Part shown: positions 31,488 through 40,487 of the stretch, piece by piece
Layout of the letters: the number at the start of each line of letters is the position of its first letter
Numbering within the stretch: the stretch's first letter is position 1
The notes under the pieces: model-generated
Told to the model about the DNA's origin: nothing
Databases searched by the model: none
The model's input: the letters and a program-made list of their open reading frames with translations, nothing else
NCBI RefSeq assembly: GCF_001152565.1
Contig: NZ_CQAZ01000040.1
Location: forward strand, 1-43,357
DNA length: 43,357 nucleotides
Reading direction: 5' to 3'
Origin: Yersinia pekkanenii
GTDB taxonomy: Bacteria > Pseudomonadota > Gammaproteobacteria > Enterobacterales > Enterobacteriaceae
Made by a program: the position numbers and the translations under genes

Positions 31488-31946
31488 ATGCGTTTTTTAG
31501 CGATAGCCTGGCTTTCTATAACCCAGGCTTTTGTTTGTTTAGTCATCATCCCTGCAGGGATTGTGGCCACCTTTCTTATCATGGGAATTTTGCATTCTGG
31601 CGGTCTGACACCCTTGACGGAAAATCTTATGCTCAGTCAATCTGAAGTGTTTAAAGATGCCCCTCCCGGCTATGTCATGACCCTAAATCGCCAAACAATG
31701 CCAGCGCCAGAAGGACCGCCAAAAGTTACCTTTACCCCTGAAGAATGTACCGAACAGGCCACCCCAATATCGACGGTAGCACAATCGATATCGAAGGCCT
31801 TTGTGTTGTTTTACACCCTGATCGTGATGGCTGTATTGATAGCTAAAATCCTGTACTGGCTAATCCGAAAGAAACCGCCAGTCAGTGTGAGAACCACCAT
31901 CTGTTTATCCAATAAACCTATCAGCACTGACACCCCGCCTCAATAA
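31488..31946 (+). CDS. traS: TraS-like membrane protein
   Basis: 152 residues with two membrane helices at the ends (FVCLVIIPAGIVATFLIMGI, residues about 15-34; and FVLFYTLIVMAVLIAKILYW, residues about 104-124) around a periplasmic loop. GGAG precedes the start. Position between traR and traT is that of R64 traS, whose role is undefined. Named by position and topology only. Confidence 0.6.
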   Translation: MRFLAIAWLSITQAFVCLVIIPAGIVATFLIMGILHSGGLTPLTENLMLSQSEVFKDAPPGYVMTLNRQTMPAPEGPPKVTFTPEECTEQATPISTVAQSISKAFVLFYTLIVMAVLIAKILYWLIRKKPPVSVRTTICLSNKPISTDTPPQ

Positions 31947-32000
31947 GCTCACCGCTCATTGTTACAACGTCACCTAAACCAACAATTGTCTGGGAGACTT

Positions 32001-32618
32001 ATGCTCGTTTTTTCTATTTTGCAGCAAACCTGGGGACAGGAGCCGATTAAAAAAATCTCGTCCTCACTGCGCAGGCAGGCACAAGAAAACAGTCACCACC
32101 ACTGTGAATTCTGCGGTTATACCTCAAAAAATAACCGTTTGTTCTTTGTCGATAACAATCCACTCAATCACAGCACCAACAATCTGAGTGTTGTCGACCC
32201 CCTTTGTGAAGCCTGGCAGAACATCGGGGGGCTGGATGCAGATGCCGGGCATGTCGTTTATTTACCTGAGTTGCGGCCAGAAGATGTAAACCATCTTCAG
32301 CGAGCCGCTGTTCATGCACTGCAATCGGGTGACGCTGTCTATCAGGAAGAGGCAAAAGCCGTCATCAACTGGCTGGGAACCCATAAAAAAGAAGTCGAAC
32401 GTTTTTGGGGAACATCCCATCCCGGTGAGTTTGGAGAAGCCTTGTTGCAGGTAGATAAGGATCAACGCCCCGAGTTACAAGCTCGCTGGCGTCATCTGGC
32501 CCTCATACTTAATCCCAAAAAACTCACAGGCAAGGGCATCTTTGCTGGCAGTAAACCTGAATCAGACACCGCCAGTTGGACCGTTTTGTACCAAAAGCAT
32601 CTGGCAAAGGACAAATAA
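32001..32618 (+). CDS. traT: TraT, DotN/IcmJ-like zinc-binding protein
   Basis: 205 residues from ATG 32001 (GGGAG upstream); the longer in-frame start at 31959 lacks a site. A CxxC pair (HHHCEFCGYTSKNNRLFFVD, residues about 34-53) and a later Cys (VVDPLCEAW) match the zinc-binding, HNH-like fold of IcmJ/DotN. In Legionella DotN binds the DotL coupling complex. Overlap-free, 1 bp before traU. Confidence 0.88.
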   Translation: MLVFSILQQTWGQEPIKKISSSLRRQAQENSHHHCEFCGYTSKNNRLFFVDNNPLNHSTNNLSVVDPLCEAWQNIGGLDADAGHVVYLPELRPEDVNHLQRAAVHALQSGDAVYQEEAKAVINWLGTHKKEVERFWGTSHPGEFGEALLQVDKDQRPELQARWRHLALILNPKKLTGKGIFAGSKPESDTASWTVLYQKHLAKDK

Positions 32619-32619
32619 T

Positions 32620-35600
32620 ATGATCGTTGAAAAAATCCTGAATGCGGTTGAATCGGCCATTGCCAACACGTCTCGCTACACGCTAGGCCGTGACTTTACG
32701 GCCTATTGCGACCTGCGGACCACCCTCGGTTTAACGGATGAAGATCGGGCTCTACGACCCGAACTGCAAGCCCCATATATTTTTGTCACTCACCCCGGTG
32801 ATTACGCCAGCGTGTATGAAATTCAGGGCGCATTTTGTGAGTTTGACGAACAGAATGCCCTCACGGAAACAGAAAAAAAAGAGAACACCTATTCTTTCAA
32901 TCACTACATATCACGCCTTCATACCTCACTTGCCAGTGAGTTCAAAACATTGGGCCATAAACTCAGTTTTGTCTTTGAGCGAGATCCAGGTAAAGCACGC
33001 GAAGAGTTAAACCGCCTGTTTGCACCACAATTCCGGGCTATACGTCGGTTGGGTATCGATATTGACGACATCATCCAAGAGAAAATCGACAAACTGACGC
33101 CCTACGCCGCTCGCGAACGGGCCTTCCTGGTTGTCTATACCGGATTGATTTCTCTCCCGGGAGCCGAATTAAAGAGCGACCAAAAGCGACTGAACAAACA
33201 GCTTGAAGGGGCTCCCGTTGCACGTTATGGCCAGAATCCAGAGTTGTATCGACTCGAAGGCCTGAAAATGAGACACGATGCCCTGGTCAGTAAGATACAA
33301 AGTGACTTTTCTACTGATGGTCAGGGCGTGTTGTTACGCCTGATGGACGCACATGAAGTCGGGTTCAGTATCCGGGAAGAAGTTGACCGTAATGGCACGG
33401 CATCTGACTGGCGTCCATTTTTACCCGGTGATGTGCTGTTCCCCCATGGGAGCCCAAAAGGGGACGACTTCTCCGGCCTGCTAGCTCCCCACCTGAATTA
33501 TCAATTGTTTTCTCAGGAAACGAACACTCAGGGCAATCTGGTTGAAATCGATGGCATGTGGCACACCAGTTTAGCGGTCACTCTTGGGCCACAAAAGCCG
33601 GAGACGTTTACCCAACTGTTTAATAAAGTGAACCGTAAAGTCCCCTTCAGAGTACGTTTTGACCTGATGCCTGGCGGGCAAGAGATCTTGGGGAAAAAAC
33701 GGACCGCGCTCGGTTTTTTGGCCGTTATTTCCTCTCTTCGCCCTATCTATGAGTCCGTAGAATGGCTGGCCAAAAACAATGAGAATGACCCGACCTGTGT
33801 GATGACCATTTCCGCCAGTACCTGGGCAGAAACCGAATCCGATGTGAAGCGCAACATCACCATGTTGCAGAAAGCCTTTCAGTCATGGGGAGTGTGCGAG
33901 GTCACACGGACGTTTGGTGATCCTTTACGGGCTTGGGTAAATTCAATTGTAGGTGCGGCTACTGCAGGAGGGGCCAACTTGCTGTTCCCTCCGTTGTCCG
34001 CTGCACTGGCAATGCTACCGCTGCAACGTCCTGCCACCCCCTGGACTAACGACGCCAATGTCGTTTGGTTGACATTGGACGGTAAATTATTTCCCGTCCG
34101 ACTGGGGAGTTCATTGCAAGAGAAACACACTGAAATCGCAGCCGGTGAACCGGGTTCCGGTAAGTCTGTATTAATCAACGTACTAAACGAAGTGGTCATC
34201 ACTAACGGTCAAACACACCTGCCATTCCTCAGTGTGATAGATAAAGGTTACGGCGCACAAGGGCTGATACGGATGATCCGTGAATGCCTTCCACCAGAAC
34301 GCCAGGATGAAGCAGTCGGTATCGTATTGCAAAATGATGCCCATTATTGCCGTAATCCGTTCGATATCCAACTGGGTGCTCGTTATCCTTTGATACCTGA
34401 GCGTGCCTGGTTAATAAACATTCTCTATGCGCTGTGTATTGACCCCAGCAAGGGAAATCCGCCCAATCCCAAGGATACTCGTCAGATCCTCGGGCGGGTT
34501 ATCGATGAAGCCTACCGGAATAATGCCGAAAAGAGCCCTATTCGATATGCCCCATCTTGGGTACCAAGCGTAGATACTGCACTCGTCAGCAGCGGATTAC
34601 GCTCACTACACTCAAACCATGAATGGGAAGAATTTTCCTGGTATGAAGTACGCGACATGCTGTTTGAAAAGGGGTTTATTGCTGAGGCGATGAAAGCACA
34701 ATACCAGGCCGTTCCCGAACTCTCAGACCTGCAAATTTGGCTCAATCATGACGATGTGCGCAGTGCTTTCGGGAAGGTTAATCGCGATGGTTCACAAGAA
34801 CCGTTGCTGGAGTACATATCCCGCTGCTTAACCCAAGCGGGGACAGAGTACCGCATGCTATCAGGCCGCACTCAGTTTGCTTTAAACCCGAATACCCGGG
34901 TCGTGGCCATTGACCTCAACAACGTGATGGGGGATGACTCCGATGAGGGCCATCTGCGAACCGGTATTATGTACTTGTTTGCCGGTCAGGTGGCATCGGG
35001 AGATTACATTCTGCCGCAATACGCTGATGAACTGATCAGTAAAATTAACCCGCACTACAAAGATTTCCATTTGGCGAGGATTGAGCAACTGGACCAGGAG
35101 CTCAAAACCAAAGGTTATGACGAGCTGCACAATGCTCAGAAAGTACCTTTCATTTTCAGTGCACTGGAAACACAGGACCGTGAACAACGTAAGTTTGCAA
35201 TTCGTACCGTTTTGTCATCGCAATACTTGTCTGATTTCCCCGAAAACTTATTGAAATCCGCAAACTCACTTTACCTAATGCGTATTCGCCCGGAAGACGC
35301 AAAGATCCTAACAGAGCATTTTCAGGTCCCTCCAGCCACCATCCGGCGTTTTATGAACAGCAGTAAAGGCGCTGCAGCGGATGGCAGTGGTACCAGCTTT
35401 CTGGCGGTATTTAAAACCAAAGTGGGCCGTATTGCCCAAATCCTCAAAAACACCGTCGGTCCCCGCGAACTCTGGGCGCTTAACTCAACGCCTAAAGACA
35501 GCGCACTTCGTAACCTGATGTATGAACAGCTCGATGGCCGTACTGCTCGCGAAATCCTGGCAGAAAACTTTCCTACCGGCAGTGCTGAAAAACTCATTGA

Positions 35601-35694
35601 GCTGAGGCAAAAGCAGGCTGGGGAAAACGACCACGCCAATATCATTCGCCGACTGGCTGACGAACTTATTGCCTCACGCGGCTTTCGTTTGTAA
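32620..35694 (+). CDS. traU: TraU, DotO/IcmB-like ATPase
   Basis: 1024 residues, the usual size (R64 TraU about 1014). A VirB4-like N-terminal domain (residues 1-490) is followed by a RecA-type domain with Walker A GEPGSGKSVLINVLNE at residues about 509-517, HLPFLSVIDKGYGAQ (Walker B-like) soon after, and a conserved C-terminus (FLAVFKTKVGRIAQILKNTV, LYEQL-type helix). I chose ATG 32620, which follows AAAGGA, rather than the in-frame ATG inside traT. It is one of the three ATPases of the system, with TraJ and TrbC. Confidence 0.93.
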   Translation: MIVEKILNAVESAIANTSRYTLGRDFTAYCDLRTTLGLTDEDRALRPELQAPYIFVTHPGDYASVYEIQGAFCEFDEQNALTETEKKENTYSFNHYISRLHTSLASEFKTLGHKLSFVFERDPGKAREELNRLFAPQFRAIRRLGIDIDDIIQEKIDKLTPYAARERAFLVVYTGLISLPGAELKSDQKRLNKQLEGAPVARYGQNPELYRLEGLKMRHDALVSKIQSDFSTDGQGVLLRLMDAHEVGFSIREEVDRNGTASDWRPFLPGDVLFPHGSPKGDDFSGLLAPHLNYQLFSQETNTQGNLVEIDGMWHTSLAVTLGPQKPETFTQLFNKVNRKVPFRVRFDLMPGGQEILGKKRTALGFLAVISSLRPIYESVEWLAKNNENDPTCVMTISASTWAETESDVKRNITMLQKAFQSWGVCEVTRTFGDPLRAWVNSIVGAATAGGANLLFPPLSAALAMLPLQRPATPWTNDANVVWLTLDGKLFPVRLGSSLQEKHTEIAAGEPGSGKSVLINVLNEVVITNGQTHLPFLSVIDKGYGAQGLIRMIRECLPPERQDEAVGIVLQNDAHYCRNPFDIQLGARYPLIPERAWLINILYALCIDPSKGNPPNPKDTRQILGRVIDEAYRNNAEKSPIRYAPSWVPSVDTALVSSGLRSLHSNHEWEEFSWYEVRDMLFEKGFIAEAMKAQYQAVPELSDLQIWLNHDDVRSAFGKVNRDGSQEPLLEYISRCLTQAGTEYRMLSGRTQFALNPNTRVVAIDLNNVMGDDSDEGHLRTGIMYLFAGQVASGDYILPQYADELISKINPHYKDFHLARIEQLDQELKTKGYDELHNAQKVPFIFSALETQDREQRKFAIRTVLSSQYLSDFPENLLKSANSLYLMRIRPEDAKILTEHFQVPPATIRRFMNSSKGAAADGSGTSFLAVFKTKVGRIAQILKNTVGPRELWALNSTPKDSALRNLMYEQLDGRTAREILAENFPTGSAEKLIELRQKQAGENDHANIIRRLADELIASRGFRL

Positions 35695-35702
35695 GGAACC
35701 CC

Positions 35703-36902
35703 ATGAAAAAAACACTGATCGCCACAGCATTCTCGCTGTGTAGCACCGGTGCGGCTTATGCCATGCCAGTCGAAATTACCAGTAGCATCCCCGTAGAAAC
35801 AGTCATTGGACCACAACTGATGGCCATCAATACCACCCTGGCGGATATCGCGGCCACTCAGTTTCAAATCGGGACCGCCATCAATACTAACAGTGACAAA
35901 CTGGCGGCAATGATTGAGGAAACCGCAAAAACTCAGCGTGATTATGAGACGTTTGCCCGTAAAACCGAGCGACTGGAGACCGCTCGGCGTAGCTATTCCG
36001 TTCCTGACAGTATTTGCAGTGACTCAGCCTCAGGGATGGCAACGCAAGTGACCGCCGGCTCCCGCTCGATGGAAGGGCAATTAGCCGGGGGAAGTGGGAT
36101 AGCAAACAAGGCTATTCAAACAGCGGTCAGCGCCCCGGCCGTTCCGCTTGAACAAGAGCAGTTCCGGTCAGCGTCTATCCACGCCAACTACTGTAGCGCC
36201 TCAGATTTTGCAGCTTACGGGGGGACAGCATTGTGTCAACAGGTCTCTGATTTACCGGGGGGGGATACTGATATCCGGTCAATTCTCTACGGTGCCGGTA
36301 AACCCGATAAGGCACCCGACATGACATTCACTCAAGAACAAACGGATGCCGCCATGATGTACATGAAAAATACCTCACAGCGTTCTGCAGGCCAACAGCT
36401 CAGCAAAGGTGAGGTTAAGACCGCCTCTGGCCAACAATATATCGGCATCATGAACCAACATCAGGGGATCCAGTCCGCTGCTGCGCAACCGCAGTTGGCC
36501 ATGATTGCGGCCAGCCAGCCCAATCCTCAGACCAAAGAAGTATTGAAAGAAGCCTTATTGACACCATCAGCCGCTGCCTATTTCGACCAGAACGCCTCTC
36601 CTGAAGCTCGGAGGACCCACTCCATGTCTGAGCGGGAGTTTGAGTCCTTTGAAGTTGGACGTCGGTACGCCAATACCGACTACCTGACGGACCTGCAAGA
36701 CATGGAGGACGATAACCTGATGCGTGAATCCATCAAGGTTCAGAACCTGCAAAACTGGTTATTACTGGGGATTAAACAACAGCTTCAGGAAGGCAATATC
36801 CTTTCTGGCCAACAATTGGGTATCGCTGGCGCACAGGAATTCCGCCCGCTATTACAACAGAAATTACAGCAGGTTAGCGCAGGGGTAAGCCGTAATGGAT
36901 AA
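35703..36902 (+). CDS. traW: TraW, IcmX-like periplasmic protein
   Basis: 399 residues with a signal peptide (KKTLIATAFSLCSTGAAYAM). It has helical and Gln/Ala-rich regions with three Cys (DSICSDS, HANYCSAS, TALCQQV) and a C-terminal SMSEREFESFEVGRRYANTD...LQNWLLLGIKQQLQEGNIL, matching R64 TraW, which corresponds to Legionella IcmX. R64 traV, expected between traU and traW, is absent. Overlaps the next gene by 8 bp. Confidence 0.82.
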   Translation: MKKTLIATAFSLCSTGAAYAMPVEITSSIPVETVIGPQLMAINTTLADIAATQFQIGTAINTNSDKLAAMIEETAKTQRDYETFARKTERLETARRSYSVPDSICSDSASGMATQVTAGSRSMEGQLAGGSGIANKAIQTAVSAPAVPLEQEQFRSASIHANYCSASDFAAYGGTALCQQVSDLPGGDTDIRSILYGAGKPDKAPDMTFTQEQTDAAMMYMKNTSQRSAGQQLSKGEVKTASGQQYIGIMNQHQGIQSAAAQPQLAMIAASQPNPQTKEVLKEALLTPSAAAYFDQNASPEARRTHSMSEREFESFEVGRRYANTDYLTDLQDMEDDNLMRESIKVQNLQNWLLLGIKQQLQEGNILSGQQLGIAGAQEFRPLLQQKLQQVSAGVSRNG

Positions 36903-39666
36903 AGAAACACCTGTCACACCAAAACAACGCGCAATGAAACGTACCTACCAGGCCGCCAATCTTCTTCTCCCTCTCGATGAAAGCAAAAAGTTAGCCCAAA
37001 AGACCGGCTGGCTGACTGGCGCACTGAATATAGCTATCCCGATAGCCGAAACGCTAAAAATCGCCCAGATTACCGCTCGCCCCTGGATATCGATGGCTGA
37101 CCGAATACGGCATATTCATCAGGGAAAGAAGGATCAGGAAGCCGCTCTACCGTCACTGAACTGGGAAGAAGCCGTCAAGGCTAGCGGTCAAACGCCAGCT
37201 CAATTGGACAAGCGATTTTTAACGCAAAAAAGGATATGGCGTTTTGTTTTGTTTGCTCCGGTGATGTTGGTGCTGGCCCTGATGGCCCTATTGCTGATTA
37301 ACATCTCCCAACTTCCTCTCATCATTTGGCTCAAAGTCAGTGTTTTTTTTATGGCGTTGCTGTCGGTTTCTGCGAGAGGATTTACACAGGTATTAATATG
37401 CGAGTACCGACGCTGGCAACTGCGTGAACAACGAGTATCTAATGCCGAGGGTGGTGAGTTTCGCTGTTTTCTGACTGAGACTGCCTGGATAAAAGCAACG
37501 CTAGATATGAAAGTTATAACGCGTATATTCAGCCTCATTGTACTCGGACTTTATTCTCTTTCGGGGAGTGCTGCTGATGGCGTGGATTTTGATTCCATTT
37601 CCAGTGCAGCAAAGCGCAGTGGTGACTTATCCCGTCAGGCACTTGTGATGATTTTTGGCGATGTGGTCAATAACCCTCTCAGCCCCACCAATACCAGCAT
37701 GATTGGTGAACTCTTTTTTGTGCTCAACAGCATTATCGCCACAATCGCTATGTTCTGGTTCCTATCTGTCACTCTTCGCCAAACAGTTCGCGCGGGCAAT
37801 CAGGGACAGGTATTTTCCTCCGGGCGCACCATGATGTTCCCGGTCACCACACTGGCCGGTTTTATTACGCTGGTACCGACGCCTTCGGGTTGGTCTATTT
37901 CACAATTGGTCGTGTTATGGGCAGCATCGATAATGGGCGTGGGGTCCGCCAATATGCTAACAGACAGGGCGGCGGATATGCTACAAGGCGGGAAGTCACT
38001 GGTTATGCAGCCGATTGCCCCTCAGACGCTTAGCGCCTCGCGAGCAATATTTGAAATGAATCTGTGTATGTATGGCATCAATGATGAACTTCATACCATG
38101 TACAGCGAAAGTGGCGACGCCGGCACAAAGCTGATGAGTATAAATTCGCTGAATGATGGGTACGAAATTAGTAACGGCAGTGCGCAATGTGGTTCAGCTC
38201 GCCTGCCTGTGACACAAAAAAGTAGCAGTTGGATCCCCCTTTTTGATGTGCCGGTAAACGTAGAACCCCTTATCGCCGCACAGAAGAATGCATTAAATCA
38301 GATGCAAAATCGGCTCTCACAATCCGCCTACAATTTTGTCAGTGAGTTTAGGCAGAAGCAACGAAGTGGGGAAGGAAATATTGCTGATGTAGAAAGCGAA
38401 GTCCAGGAAGCCGCTCGCCAATACGAGGAAACCGTTAGCCAGGCAGCGCAGGCGATGGACAATGAATCATCACTACAGGACCTGGTAGCACAGCAACTAA
38501 AGCAATACGGTTGGTTAGCGCTGGGAAGTTGGTATCAAACCTTTGCCACCGCAAACAGTAAAACCAATGCCGTGGTAACAATGAGCCCAACGGTCTCCGG
38601 CATATCCGGGTTGGGTGAAATAGGTGCGGGTTCACTCTATAACCAGTTGGCTATGGCCTACAGGGCCCAATTACAAAATAATACCTACTCAGCGCCATTG
38701 GGTACCCAAAAGAGTAAAGATACTCAACTTGTCAGTAATGCGACGGACTCATCAGCAGTACTAGTTAGTATGACTAACTCCTGGGGGCAAGACCTTATTA
38801 ATAAAATTGCCAATATAAATTTCGGTTCAAATAATGATTCAAGTGATCAAGTTAATCCATTATTGAAAATGAAAGCTATAGGTGATTACACATTAGTAGG
38901 TGCTCAAACAGTATTCACCGTATACACTGGTGCAAAAGCATTACTCTATTGGTCTAAGGGTAATAATGTTGGAGCAATTGGGGCTAAAGTTGTTAATGGT
39001 CTTTCAGGTGCTGGTGATATTGCTGAAGGTATTTTAGATGCAATAAGTCCTGTAGTTTATTTTTTGTTATTCATTCTTTTCAGTATTGGTTTTAGCCTCT
39101 CTATTTATCTGCCTTTCATTCCCTTTATCTATTGGATAAGTGCCGCAACCAACTGGGTTGTTGGGGTCATTGTGGGTGCAATGTCGGGTTCTTTATGGTC
39201 TGCCACCCATCTGGGTAGTGAGGAAGATAAAGGCAGTCGTTCCGCATATGGCTATATATTCCTGATTGATGTAATGCTACGACCGATGTTAATGGTATTC
39301 GGGTTCTTCTTCGCCAGCCTGGTTATTGTCGCCATCGGTACCTTGCTTAATTTGCTATTGGCATCAGCCATTGCCAATGTTCAAGCCGACTCGATAACCG
39401 GTTTGGTCAGTATTGTCGGCATTCTAATGATTTATGCCCGTATTTGTACAACCTTGGTATCCAGAGCCTTTAGTTTGCAAGTCACCATGCCCGATTACGT
39501 TATATCCTGGTTGGGTGGTCGTGAAGGGGCCAGCATGTTGAATGGTATGGCAGACTCCGTCAAAAATATGTTTGCCGGGTTTGGCAGTGGTTCAGGCAGA
39601 ACACCTAATGCCAAGAAAATAGTCGCTTCAGCAGGCGAGGGAAATAACGATAATGGTGTTAAATAA
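36895..39666 (+). CDS. traY: TraX-TraY fusion (IcmV-like plus DotA-like membrane protein)
   Basis: 923 residues. Residues 1-204 resemble TraX/IcmV: a cytoplasmic start (LLLPLDESKKLAQKTGWLTG), NWEEAVKASGQTPAQLDKRF, then two membrane helices (residues about 112-160). At residue 205 a new signal-like start appears, MKVITRIFSLIVLGLYSLSG then SAADGVDFDSI, typical of DotA/TraY. The rest (719 residues) has DotA features: helices near 285-310 and 335-360, a large periplasmic domain, and C-terminal helices (PVVYFLLFILFSIGFSLSIY, FIPFIYWISAATNWVVGVIV, LMVFGFFFASLVIVAIGTLL). R64 encodes TraX (about 200) and TraY (about 745) separately. No stop lies between the parts and the internal ATG 37507 lacks a clear ribosome site, so a real fusion is likely. 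Confidence 0.8.
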   Translation: MDKETPVTPKQRAMKRTYQAANLLLPLDESKKLAQKTGWLTGALNIAIPIAETLKIAQITARPWISMADRIRHIHQGKKDQEAALPSLNWEEAVKASGQTPAQLDKRFLTQKRIWRFVLFAPVMLVLALMALLLINISQLPLIIWLKVSVFFMALLSVSARGFTQVLICEYRRWQLREQRVSNAEGGEFRCFLTETAWIKATLDMKVITRIFSLIVLGLYSLSGSAADGVDFDSISSAAKRSGDLSRQALVMIFGDVVNNPLSPTNTSMIGELFFVLNSIIATIAMFWFLSVTLRQTVRAGNQGQVFSSGRTMMFPVTTLAGFITLVPTPSGWSISQLVVLWAASIMGVGSANMLTDRAADMLQGGKSLVMQPIAPQTLSASRAIFEMNLCMYGINDELHTMYSESGDAGTKLMSINSLNDGYEISNGSAQCGSARLPVTQKSSSWIPLFDVPVNVEPLIAAQKNALNQMQNRLSQSAYNFVSEFRQKQRSGEGNIADVESEVQEAARQYEETVSQAAQAMDNESSLQDLVAQQLKQYGWLALGSWYQTFATANSKTNAVVTMSPTVSGISGLGEIGAGSLYNQLAMAYRAQLQNNTYSAPLGTQKSKDTQLVSNATDSSAVLVSMTNSWGQDLINKIANINFGSNNDSSDQVNPLLKMKAIGDYTLVGAQTVFTVYTGAKALLYWSKGNNVGAIGAKVVNGLSGAGDIAEGILDAISPVVYFLLFILFSIGFSLSIYLPFIPFIYWISAATNWVVGVIVGAMSGSLWSATHLGSEEDKGSRSAYGYIFLIDVMLRPMLMVFGFFFASLVIVAIGTLLNLLLASAIANVQADSITGLVSIVGILMIYARICTTLVSRAFSLQVTMPDYVISWLGGREGASMLNGMADSVKNMFAGFGSGSGRTPNAKKIVASAGEGNNDNGVK

Positions 39667-39744
39667 TCAGTTTAATTGTTTAATTTACCTACAAACACCA
39701 GCGACTTTCAGCTATAATAGAAAGATCAATTTGGAGGGTTAATT

Positions 39745-40380
39745 ATGGCAAGACACACTACAAAAAAAGAAACAATATTGGGCGTTAGTATTATGTTTTA
39801 TATAATTGCTGGCATACCAATATTTCTTTTTATCGCTTCTTTTTCCACTTGGATGGCTAGTGATATATACTCACCTAATAGAAATAGAGATTTATTATAT
39901 GCAGCCTTATCTTGGTCAGCATTAATTATCCCTATTGGCTGGTATATCATTCGATACTTCAACAAACGCCGCCGACTGACCTCTATCCTCTCAACCATTA
40001 AAAGTGATGAGAGCTATGACCCAACGCCAGAGAATGAAATCCGTGAGATTCATTCCAGTGCTTATTTCGGCATCGATACTAAACGAGGAACAATGCTTTA
40101 CGTTCGGTTATTGAATAATAAAGAAGTCGACATTCTGGGGTTTAATATCAGCAACTGGCGACAATGTGAGTTACGGGCCAATAATCAGTTACGACTTTAT
40201 ATTAACTCGACAGAAATGCCTTTCATTGATATTCAGAATAGTAAAGCCTGGTTACTGTACGAGAAAATCTGTGTCATGAGAAACCAGCAATACAACTATC
40301 CTTATAATTTCCCAGGCTATGTGAAACACAACACCGAGCGACTGGCGAATGAAATGGGGTTTAAAATGTTAGCCTGCTGA
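39745..40380 (+). CDS. excA: ExcA-like surface/entry exclusion protein
   Basis: 211 residues with two N-terminal membrane helices (IMFYIIAGIPIFLFIASFST and LLYAALSWSALIIPIGWYII) and a cytoplasmic C-terminal part (residues about 75-211). Size, topology and place between traY and trbA are those of R64 ExcA, which prevents redundant transfer into cells already holding the plasmid, with TraY of the donor as its specificity partner. The N-terminal coding part is AT-rich. GGAGGG precedes the start. Confidence 0.65.
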   Translation: MARHTTKKETILGVSIMFYIIAGIPIFLFIASFSTWMASDIYSPNRNRDLLYAALSWSALIIPIGWYIIRYFNKRRRLTSILSTIKSDESYDPTPENEIREIHSSAYFGIDTKRGTMLYVRLLNNKEVDILGFNISNWRQCELRANNQLRLYINSTEMPFIDIQNSKAWLLYEKICVMRNQQYNYPYNFPGYVKHNTERLANEMGFKMLAC

Positions 40381-40429
40381 TTTTCTTCTGGCGTGATCTT
40401 GCTGTAATCCTTCCAATGTAACTCCCCCT

Positions 40430-40459
40430 AACCCGGCGTCTTCCAGACCCCGGGTTTTT
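40430..40459 (+). terminator. Intrinsic terminator between the exclusion gene and trbA
   Basis: AACCCGG and CCGGGTT arms around a 13-nt loop, followed by TTTC. It separates tra from trb, as expected for distinct transcriptional units. Confidence 0.65.
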
Positions 40460-40487
40460 CATTATTCATTTCTGACAGAGGTTCTGC

